From positions 999,501 through 1,063,500 of the forward strand of contig NZ_CP094975.1 of NCBI RefSeq assembly GCF_023509015.1: a stretch of DNA of 64,000 nucleotides. Reading direction: 5' to 3'. The number at the start of each line of letters is the position of its first letter. The stretch's first letter is position 1. The position numbers and the translations under genes are program-made. The notes beneath the pieces are model-generated. The model made no database searches, was not told the DNA's origin, and saw nothing but the letters and a program-made list of their open reading frames with translations. The DNA comes from Pseudomonas abieticivorans (GTDB taxonomy: Bacteria; Pseudomonadota; Gammaproteobacteria; Pseudomonadales; Pseudomonadaceae). Positions 57,139-64,000 of the stretch are shown one piece after another.

Positions 57139-59342
57139 GACTTGCCCTCTTCAGATACGCGAATCCCGACCTGGCCGCACAAGGCCAGGAAGTTCGGGAA
57201 GGAGGTGGCGACATTGGCGCAGTCATGGATGCGAATCGGCGCACTGGCCCGCAGAGCCGCCACGCTGAAGGCCATGGCAATACGGTGATCGCCGTGGCCA
57301 TGGACTTCACCGCCAGCGATCGGCCCGCCATCGATGACGATGCCGTCTGCCGTTGGTTCGCATTTCACACCCAGTGCCAGCAGGCCGTCGGCCATGACCT
57401 GGATACGGTCCGATTCCTTGACCCGCAATTCTTGCGCCCCGCGCAAAATAGTACGGCCTTGCGCGCAGGCCGCAGCGACGAATAGTACAGGGAATTCGTC
57501 GATGGCCAGCGGCACAAGCGCCAACGGCATGTCGATGCCCTTGAGGGCCGCAGCCCGCACGTGCAGATCGGCAACCGGTTCGCCCCCTACTTCGCGCGGG
57601 TTGACCAGGGTGATGTCAGCGCCCATCAGGCGCAGGATATCGATCACCCCGGTGCGCGTCGGGTTGATGCCCACGTGTTCGAGCACCAGGTCCGAGCCTT
57701 CGGCGATCGAGGCCGCCACCAGGAAGAAGGCCGCCGAGGAGATATCCCCCGGCACTTCGATTCGGGTGGCATGCAAGGTGTGCCCGGACTCGACCGACGC
57801 GCTCGGGCCAGTGACGCTCACCGGGTAGCCGAACCCACGCAACATGCGCTCGGTATGGTCACGGGTGGGCGCAGGCTCGGTGACGCTGGTGCGGCCTTGG
57901 GCATACAAGCCGGCCAGCAGCAGGCAGGATTTGACCTGGGCGCTGGCCATGGGCAGGGTGTAGTTGAAGCCTTTGAGCGCTTGGCCGCCACGGATGGTCA
58001 GCGGTGGCCGACCGTCGGCAGCGGTTTCGATGACCGCGCCCATGTCGCGCAGCGGGTTGGCCACGCGATTCATCGGGCGCTTGGACAGCGAGGCATCGCC
58101 GGTGAGTACGCTGTCAAACGTTTGTGCGGCCAACAACCCTGCCAGCAGGCGCATCGACGTACCGGAGTTACCCAGGTAGATCGGCCCCGGCGGCGCTTTC
58201 AAGCCGTGCAGGCCGACGCCATGGATGGTCACGCGGCCGTGATGCGGGCCCTCGATGACCACGCCCATGTCGCGGAATGCCTGCAGGGTGGCCAGGGCAT
58301 CTTCACCTTCCAGGAAGCCGTCCACTTCGGTGGTGCCGTCGGCCAGGGCGCCAAGCATGATCGAACGATGGGAAATCGACTTGTCACCGGGCACGCGAAC
58401 GCGGCCTTTAAGGCTGCCTCCGGGTTGGCCCAGGAAAACCAGGTCGTTCGTGCTCATCTTCTCCACATAGGCCCGGCGGGCCAGGATCTTGCCAAAATGT
58501 TCGCGCGCCACCCGCGCACGGGTGAATACACCCAGCAATTGGTGGCCATCCCCCGCATCGACTGCATCGCGCAAGGCGTCCAGGTCGCTGCGGAACGTAT
58601 CCAGCGTGCGCAACACCGCCTCGCGATTGGCCAGGAAGATGTCGTGCCACATCACCGGGTCGCTGCCGGCGATCCGGGTAAAGTCTCGGAAACCTCCCGC
58701 GGCATAGCGGAAGATGTCCAGGTTTTCGTTGCGCTTGGCCAACGAATCGACCAGGCCAAACGCCAGCAGGTGCGGCAGATGGCTGGTGGCTGCCAGCACT
58801 TCGTCATGCCGCTGGATCTGCATGTGCTCGACGTCTGCCCCCAGCGCCCGCCACAGGGTATCGACGACCTGCAGGGCAGATGGCTCGGTTTCCGGCAATG
58901 GCGTGAGGATGACTTTGTGTCGACGGAACAACTCGGCGTTAGAGGCCTCGACCCCGCTTTGCTCGGACCCGGCAATCGGGTGCCCAGGCACAAAGCGTGC
59001 AAGATTATTGCCAAACACCTGGCGTGCCGCGCGCACTACGTTTCCTTTGGCGCTGCCGACGTCAGTGAGAATGGCCGTGCCCAAATCGAGTGCAGCCAGC
59101 TTGCCCAGCAGCCTTTCCATGGCCAGGATCGGCACGGCCAGCTGGATCACGTCCGCCCCCTGGCAGGCCAGGGCGAGGTCTTCCTCACAGCGATCGACCA
59201 CGCCCAATTCAACGGCCAGCAGCCGCGACTGAGGGTCCAGGTCCATCCCCACCACTTCGCGGCACAGCCCGCTTTCGCGTACACCCTTGGCGAATGAACC
59301 GCCGATCAGGCCCAGGCCGATTACCACGAGACGGCCGATCAT
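57135..59342 (-). CDS. Prephenate dehydrogenase / EPSP synthase fusion
   Basis: 735 residues from ATG 59342. The N-terminal ~290 are an NAD-dependent prephenate (arogenate) dehydrogenase ([16 protein letters not shown] at the start, [13 protein letters not shown] near 125), the tyrosine branch. The rest is AroA (EPSP synthase): [13 protein letters not shown] near 310, [16 protein letters not shown] near 385, RVKESDR near 640. The fusion is typical of Pseudomonas. Upstream in-frame starts GTG 59378 and ATG 59366 also exist; ATG 59342 has GCAGG upstream and gives the family N-terminus. The missing hisC2 gene leaves it next to pheA. Confidence 0.94.
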   Translation of the reverse strand: MIGRLVVIGLGLIGGSFAKGVRESGLCREVVGMDLDPQSRLLAVELGVVDRCEEDLALACQGADVIQLAVPILAMERLLGKLAALDLGTAILTDVGSAKGNVVRAARQVFGNNLARFVPGHPIAGSEQSGVEASNAELFRRHKVILTPLPETEPSALQVVDTLWRALGADVEHMQIQRHDEVLAATSHLPHLLAFGLVDSLAKRNENLDIFRYAAGGFRDFTRIAGSDPVMWHDIFLANREAVLRTLDTFRSDLDALRDAVDAGDGHQLLGVFTRARVAREHFGKILARRAYVEKMSTNDLVFLGQPGGSLKGRVRVPGDKSISHRSIMLGALADGTTEVDGFLEGEDALATLQAFRDMGVVIEGPHHGRVTIHGVGLHGLKAPPGPIYLGNSGTSMRLLAGLLAAQTFDSVLTGDASLSKRPMNRVANPLRDMGAVIETAADGRPPLTIRGGQALKGFNYTLPMASAQVKSCLLLAGLYAQGRTSVTEPAPTRDHTERMLRGFGYPVSVTGPSASVESGHTLHATRIEVPGDISSAAFFLVAASIAEGSDLVLEHVGINPTRTGVIDILRLMGADITLVNPREVGGEPVADLHVRAAALKGIDMPLALVPLAIDEFPVLFVAAACAQGRTILRGAQELRVKESDRIQVMADGLLALGVKCEPTADGIVIDGGPIAGGEVHGHGDHRIAMAFSVAALRASAPIRIHDCANVATSFPNFLALCGQVGIRVSEEGKS

Positions 59343-59381
59343 AGGGCCTGCAGATTGCGTAGACATGACATCAACCACAGC

Positions 59382-60476
59382 TTAAAGCACCGCTTTGGGG
59401 TAAGAGCCCAGCACTTTCAGCGCGACGGCTTCCTGGCTGATTTTCTCGAGCACGCCCTTGACCAGCGGGTCGCGGTGGTGGCCGACGAAATCGATGAAGA
59501 ACACGTAGGTCCATTTGCCGCTGCGCGACGGACGCGTCTCGATACGGGTCAGGTCAATGCCATTGTCGTGGAACGGCACCAACAGCTCGTGCAGGGCGCC
59601 CGGGCGGTTGCTCATGGAGACGATGACCGAGGTCTTGTCGTCGCCGGTGGGCGGCACTTCCTGGCTGCCGATGATCAAGAAGCGCGTGGAGTTGTCCGGG
59701 CGGTCCTCGATCTTTTCGGCCAGGCGCTGCAGGTCGTACAGGCTGGCAGCCATGTCGCCGGCAATGGCGGCCGAGTTCCACTCGCCCTTCACGCGCTTGG
59801 CGGCTTCGGCGTTGCTGGAGACCGCGATGCGTTCCACGTTCGGGTAGTGCGCGTCCAGCCACTTGCGGCACTGGGCCAGGGACTGGGCGTGAGAGTAGAT
59901 GCGGGTGATGCTGTCGGTCTTGGTGTTTTCACCGATCAGCAAGTGATGGTGAATACGCAGCTCGACTTCGCCGCAGATAACCATGTCGTGTTCCAGGAAG
60001 CTGTCCAGGGTGTGGTTGACCGCGCCCTCGGTGGAGTTCTCCACCGGGACCACGCCAAAGTTCACCGCCCCTGCCACCACTTCACGAAACACTTCGTCGA
60101 TGGCCGCCATCGGCTTGCTGATCACGGCATGGCCGAAGTGCTTCATGGCCGCCGCCTGGGTGAAGGTGCCTTCAGGGCCCAGGTAAGCGACTTTCAGCGG
60201 GTTTTCCAGCGCCAGGCACGAAGACATGACTTCGCGGAACAACCGCGCCATCTCTTCGTTACTCAAAGGCCCCTTGTTGCGCTCCATGACGCGCTTGAGC
60301 ACCTGGGCTTCACGCTCGGGCCGGTAGAACACCGGCACCTCGCCTTCGGCCAGGGATGCCATCTTCACGCGCGCCACTTCTTCGGCGCAGCGGGCTCGAT
60401 CACTGATCAGCTCGAGGATTTTCTCGTCGAGGGCGTCGATACGGACCCGCAGGGCCTTGAGTTCCTGGTCGGACAT
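59382..60476 (-). CDS. pheA: Chorismate mutase / prephenate dehydratase
   Basis: 364 residues, the phenylalanine-branch fusion. Chorismate mutase (AroQ type, first ~90 residues, RVRIDALDEKILELISDRAR) is followed by prephenate dehydratase (YLGPEGTFTQAAAMKHFG near 97, then NSTEGAV with catalytic Thr near 145) and a C-terminal ACT domain (MSNRPGALHELL near 285) for feedback by phenylalanine. Its ATG shares its A with the serC stop. Confidence 0.97.
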   Translation of the reverse strand: MSDQELKALRVRIDALDEKILELISDRARCAEEVARVKMASLAEGEVPVFYRPEREAQVLKRVMERNKGPLSNEEMARLFREVMSSCLALENPLKVAYLGPEGTFTQAAAMKHFGHAVISKPMAAIDEVFREVVAGAVNFGVVPVENSTEGAVNHTLDSFLEHDMVICGEVELRIHHHLLIGENTKTDSITRIYSHAQSLAQCRKWLDAHYPNVERIAVSSNAEAAKRVKGEWNSAAIAGDMAASLYDLQRLAEKIEDRPDNSTRFLIIGSQEVPPTGDDKTSVIVSMSNRPGALHELLVPFHDNGIDLTRIETRPSRSGKWTYVFFIDFVGHHRDPLVKGVLEKISQEAVALKVLGSYPKAVL

Positions 60477-61561
60477 CAGGCGTTTTCCTTCTCGAATTCG
60501 GCCATGTAGGCCACCAGCGCTTCAACCGCGTCCAGCCCCAGGGCGTTGTAGATGGAGGCACGCATGCCGCCCACTGAACGGTGGCCTTTGAGGTTGAGCA
60601 GGCCACGGGCGTCGGCACCGGCCAGGAAGGCCTTGTCCAGGCGCTCGTCGGCCAGGCGGAACGGTATGTTCATCCACGAACGGGCGTTGTGCGCGATCGG
60701 GTTGGTGTAGAAGTCGCTGGCGTCGATAAAACCGTACAAACGGTCTTTTTTCGCGCGGTTGCGGATTTCCATGGCCTGGACGCCGCCCTGCTCCTTGAGC
60801 CACTCGAACACCAGGCCCGAGAGGTACCAGGAGTAGGTGGCCGGGGTGTTGTACATCGAGCCGTTGTCGGCCGCCACCTTGTAGTCGAGCATGGTCGGGC
60901 AACTGCTGCGAGCGCGGCCCAGCAGGTCTTCGCGGATGATCACCACCACCAGGCCGCTCGGGCCGATGTTCTTCTGGGCACCGGCGTAGATCATGCCGAA
61001 CTGCGACACGTCGCACGGGCGCGAGAGGATGTCGGAGGACATGTCGACCACCAACGGAACGTCACCGGTCTGCGGTACCCAGTCAAATTCCAGGCCGCCG
61101 ATGGTTTCGTTGGAGGCGTAGTGAACGTAGGCGGCGCCTTCGGTCAGCTTCCACTCGTTCTGACCTGGGATGGCCAGGTAGTCGTAGGGCTTAGCGCTGG
61201 CAGCCACGTTGATGCTGCCGTAGCGACGCGCTTCCTCGATGGCCTTCTTCGACCAGATACCGGTTTCGATATAGTCGGCGGTGCCGTTTTCTGGCAACAG
61301 GTTGAGCGGGATCTCGGCAAACTGCTGGCTGGCGCCGCCTTGCAGGAAGAGGATCTTGTAGTTGGACGGCACCGACATCAGGTCGCGCAGGTCTTGCTCG
61401 GCCTTTTCGGCAATGGCCATGTAGTCGTCGCTGCGATGGCTCATCTCCATGACGGAGAGGCCTTTGCCACGCCAGTTCAACATCTCGGCCTGGGCGCGCT
61501 GCAGAACAGCTTCAGGAAGCGCAGCAGGACCTGCGCAGAAGTTAAAGGCTCGGTTGCTCAC
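60476..61561 (-). CDS. serC: Phosphoserine aminotransferase
   Basis: 361 residues from GTG 61561; ATG 61567 gives two extra residues. It makes phosphoserine from 3-phosphohydroxypyruvate and also serves pyridoxal phosphate synthesis. It has the N-terminal FNFCAGPAALPEAVL, the PLP Lys in GAQKNIGPSGL near 197 and HRSVGGMRASIYNA near 335. First of the serC-pheA-tyrA/aroA-cmk operon. Confidence 0.97.
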   Translation of the reverse strand: MSNRAFNFCAGPAALPEAVLQRAQAEMLNWRGKGLSVMEMSHRSDDYMAIAEKAEQDLRDLMSVPSNYKILFLQGGASQQFAEIPLNLLPENGTADYIETGIWSKKAIEEARRYGSINVAASAKPYDYLAIPGQNEWKLTEGAAYVHYASNETIGGLEFDWVPQTGDVPLVVDMSSDILSRPCDVSQFGMIYAGAQKNIGPSGLVVVIIREDLLGRARSSCPTMLDYKVAADNGSMYNTPATYSWYLSGLVFEWLKEQGGVQAMEIRNRAKKDRLYGFIDASDFYTNPIAHNARSWMNIPFRLADERLDKAFLAGADARGLLNLKGHRSVGGMRASIYNALGLDAVEALVAYMAEFEKENA

Positions 61562-61602
61562 ATCCACTCTCGCTCTGCTTGAATTCTGTGTTGGTAGTAC
61601 GT

Positions 61603-61650
61603 GTTCGCGGACAAATCCGCCCCTGTAGGAGCGGATTTATCCGCGAAACA
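61603..61650. repeat. Two REP-type elements in tail-to-tail contact
   Basis: Two facing copies almost abut (TTCGCGGACAAATCCGC, then GGAGCGGATTTATCCGCGAA), an arrangement unlike the spaced pairs elsewhere. It lies between gyrA and serC and may end the gyrA transcript. Confidence 0.88.
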
Positions 61651-61670
61651 ATCACCGCAATATTACTGAA

Positions 61671-64000
61671 TCACTCCTGCGGCAATTCGTCTTCGCCTGC
61701 CACATCGCCATCGCCATCGACCTCTACCGCGTCAACGCTTTGCTCACCCTCTTCGCCTTCCAGCAATTCCTCGCCTTCGACTTCGGACGGCTCTTGCACC
61801 CGCTCCAGGCCCACCAGCGTCTCGTCGCTGGCCAGCTTGATCAGGGTCACGCCCTGGGTGTTACGGCCCAGGCTTGACACTTCGCCCACGCGGGTACGCA
61901 CCAGGGTGCCCTGATCGGAGATCAACATGATCTCTTCGCCGTCCAGCACCTGCACCGCGCCGACCAGGCGGCCGTTGCGGTCGTTGCTGACCATGGCGAT
62001 CACGCCTTGGCCGCCACGCTTGTACTCGGGGAACTCGCTGATGGCGGTGCGCTTGCCATAACCACGGGCGGAAGCCGTGAGGATCTGGCTGCCTTCTTCC
62101 GGGATCAGCATGGAAATCAGCTTTTGCCCTTCTGGCAGGCGCATGCCGCGCACACCGCGGGCGGTACGGCCCATGGCACGCACGTCGGATTCCTTGAAGC
62201 GCGTGACCTTGCCACCGTCGGAGAACAGCATCACTTCGCGCTCGCCATCGGTGATGGCGGCCGAGATCAGCACGTCGCCTTCGTCCAGCTCAAGGGCGAT
62301 CAGGCCCACGCTGCGTTGACGGCTGAAGGATTCCAGCGGGGTCTTCTTCACGGTGCCGTTGGCGGTAGCCATGAAGATGAAGTGGCCTTCGGTGTATTCC
62401 TCGACCGGCAGCATGGTGGTGATGTACTCGCCATCGTCCAGCGGCAGCAGGTTGACCAGCGGGCGACCACGGGCGGCACGCGAGGCTTCCGGGATCTCGT
62501 AGGTCTTGAGCCAGTACACCTTGCCTTTGCTGGAGAACAGCAGCAGCGTGGTGTGGCTGTTAGCAACCAGCAAGTGGGCGATGTAGTCCTCGTCCTTCAC
62601 GCCGGTCGCCGACTTGCCCTTGCCGCCACGGCGCTGGGCCTGGTAGGCAGCCAACGGCTGGGTCTTGGCGTAGCCGCCGTGGGAGATGGTCACCACGCGC
62701 TCTTCTTCCGGGATCATGTCACCCAGGGTCAGGTCCAGGCGCGCATCGAGGATCTCGGTGCGGCGCACGTCGCCGTATTCGGCGCGGATCAGTTCCAGCT
62801 CTTCGCGGATCACTTCCATCAGGCGCTCGGCGCTGCTGAGGATGCGGATCAGTTCGCCGATCTGGTTGAGGATCTCCTGGTACTCGGCCAGTAGCTTCTC
62901 GTGCTCAAGGCCGGTCAGGCGGTGCAGGCGCAGCTCAAGGATGGCCTGGGCCTGTTCCGGCGACAGGAAGTACTTGCCGTCACGCAGGCCGTATTGTGGG
63001 TCCAGGGTTTCCGGACGGCACGAGTCGGCACCGGCGCGCTCGACCATCGCCACCACGGCGCTGGATTCCCACGGCATGTTGATCAGTGCTTCGCGGGCTT
63101 CGGACGGGGTTGGCGAAGCCTTGATCAGGGCGATGACCGGGTCGATGTTGGACAGGGCGACCGCCTGGCCTTCAAGGATGTGGCCGCGCTCGCGGGCCTT
63201 GCGCAGTTCGAACACGGTACGGCGGGTAACCACTTCGCGACGGTGGCGAACGAAGGCTTCCAGCAGGTCCTTGAGGTTAAGGATGCGTGGGCGGCCGTCG
63301 ATCAGGGCCACGACGTTGATGCCGAACACGGCCTGCATCTGGGTCTGGGCGTAGAGGTTGTTGAGGATCACCTCTGGCACTTCGCCACGGCGCAGCTCGA
63401 TCACGATGCGCATGCCGTCCTTGTCGGACTCGTCGCGCAGCTCGGTGATGCCTTCCAGCTTCTTCTCTTTGACCAGCTCCGCGATCTTCTCGATCAAGCG
63501 GGCTTTGTTCAGTTGGTACGGAAGCTCGGTGACCACGATCTGCTGGCGGCCGCCGACCTTGTCGATGTCTTCGACCGTGGAGCGGGCGCGCATGTAGATG
63601 CGACCGCGACCGGTGCGGTAGGCCTCGACGATACCGGCGCGGCCGTTGATGATCGCGGCAGTCGGGAAGTCGGGGCCGGGGATGAACTGCATCAGCTCAT
63701 CGATGGTGATGTCGGCGTTGTCGATCAGCGCCAGGCAACCGTCGATGACTTCACCCAGGTTGTGCGGCGGAATGTTGGTGGCCATGCCCACGGCGATGCC
63801 GCTGGAGCCGTTGACCAGCAAGTTGGGGATACGGGTGGGCATGACCGCCGGGATCAGCTCGGTGCCGTCGTAGTTGGGCACCCAGTCGACCGTTTCTTTA
63901 TGCAGGTCGGCCAGCAGTTCGTGGGCCAGCTTGGTCATGCGCACTTCGGTGTATCGCATGGCCGCGGCGTTGTCGCCGTCCACCGAACCGAAGTTGCCCT
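61671..64000 (-). CDS. gyrA: DNA gyrase subunit A (partial, 5' end beyond the window)
   Basis: The 776 residues seen cover the protein from just before the active Tyr region ([18 protein letters not shown]; the Tyr of AAMRYTE is the DNA-linking residue) to the end. The breakage-reunion domain, the coiled coil and the six-bladed C-terminal beta-pinwheel with its GyrA box (QRRGGKG) are present, with an acidic tail rich in Glu and Asp. With GyrB it adds negative supercoils. The fluoroquinolone-resistance region lies beyond the edge. serC follows after about 110 bp. Confidence 0.98.
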   Translation of the reverse strand, partial: GNFGSVDGDNAAAMRYTEVRMTKLAHELLADLHKETVDWVPNYDGTELIPAVMPTRIPNLLVNGSSGIAVGMATNIPPHNLGEVIDGCLALIDNADITIDELMQFIPGPDFPTAAIINGRAGIVEAYRTGRGRIYMRARSTVEDIDKVGGRQQIVVTELPYQLNKARLIEKIAELVKEKKLEGITELRDESDKDGMRIVIELRRGEVPEVILNNLYAQTQMQAVFGINVVALIDGRPRILNLKDLLEAFVRHRREVVTRRTVFELRKARERGHILEGQAVALSNIDPVIALIKASPTPSEAREALINMPWESSAVVAMVERAGADSCRPETLDPQYGLRDGKYFLSPEQAQAILELRLHRLTGLEHEKLLAEYQEILNQIGELIRILSSAERLMEVIREELELIRAEYGDVRRTEILDARLDLTLGDMIPEEERVVTISHGGYAKTQPLAAYQAQRRGGKGKSATGVKDEDYIAHLLVANSHTTLLLFSSKGKVYWLKTYEIPEASRAARGRPLVNLLPLDDGEYITTMLPVEEYTEGHFIFMATANGTVKKTPLESFSRQRSVGLIALELDEGDVLISAAITDGEREVMLFSDGGKVTRFKESDVRAMGRTARGVRGMRLPEGQKLISMLIPEEGSQILTASARGYGKRTAISEFPEYKRGGQGVIAMVSNDRNGRLVGAVQVLDGEEIMLISDQGTLVRTRVGEVSSLGRNTQGVTLIKLASDETLVGLERVQEPSEVEGEELLEGEEGEQSVDAVEVDGDGDVAGEDELPQE

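Noticed and set aside
57561..59297. 578-residue plus-strand open frame across tyrA-aroA
   Set aside because: Antisense shadow; rich in His, Gln and Arg with no domain.

Overview
The window is a stretch of a Pseudomonas chromosome, and its gene content and order most resemble what I remember of the P. putida group. The signs are high-GC housekeeping genes in Pseudomonas order (gyrA-serC-pheA-tyrA/aroA-cmk-rpsA-ihfB; aroC, prmB, folE, pyrF), fused TyrA-AroA and PheA proteins, a wbpM/wbpL pair, and many copies of a Pseudomonas REP-type palindrome (core GGAGCGGATTTATCCGCGAA). No rRNA, tRNA, CRISPR array, insertion sequence or prophage was seen.

Region 1 (1-22 kb) is ordinary core and accessory chromosome: aroC, an alpha/beta hydrolase, prmB, an isochorismatase-fold hydrolase, an Smr protein, folE, glutaredoxin/GST-like proteins, an aminotransferase gene facing a MarR-type regulator, benE, an HBM-type chemoreceptor, oxidoreductases, pyrF, an ethanolamine permease behind a good sigma-54 promoter, and a KAS II/SDR pair. 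Two genes here, the aminotransferase and a TetR regulator, are each broken by one extra base. Each could be a real pseudogene or a sequence error.

Region 2 (22-53.5 kb) is the lipopolysaccharide locus. It lies between comEA/wbpM on one side and ihfB/rpsA on the other, where P. aeruginosa keeps its Wzy-type O-antigen genes. Here the site holds a full set for D-rhamnan (common polysaccharide antigen, A-band type) made by the ABC-transporter route: manC/wbpW, manB, wzm, wzt, wbpX, then gmd, rmd, wbpY and wbpZ, with wbpL, a sugar reductase and wbpM for the lipid-linked primer. No wzx, wzy, wzz or waaL was found in the window. Between wbpZ and wbpL lies a four-gene unit: a polyprenyl-phosphate GT2, a methyltransferase, a flippase-like membrane protein and a 777-residue multispanning protein.

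The most striking part is 37.4-45.5 kb. A tightly packed seven-gene operon on the opposite strand splits the rhamnan genes between gmd and wbpX. It encodes a HAD-UbiA fusion, a DprE1-like FAD oxidase, a DprE2-like SDR, a large multispanning putative glycosyltransferase, a sugar epimerase, a UGM/amine-oxidase-like flavoprotein and a GtrA protein. This matches the mycobacterial route to polyprenyl-phosphate D-arabinofuranose, with its likely flippase and transferase. I infer that the strain adds D-arabinofuranose, or a sugar derived from it, to a surface glycan, probably its LPS. The operon ends in a pair of hairpins shared with the converging wbpX operon.

Region 3 (53.3-64 kb) is core again: lapA-like, ihfB, a small lipoprotein, rpsA, cmk, tyrA-aroA, pheA, serC and the 3' three-quarters of gyrA, all on the minus strand. 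hisC2, which P. aeruginosa has between pheA and tyrA-aroA, is absent.
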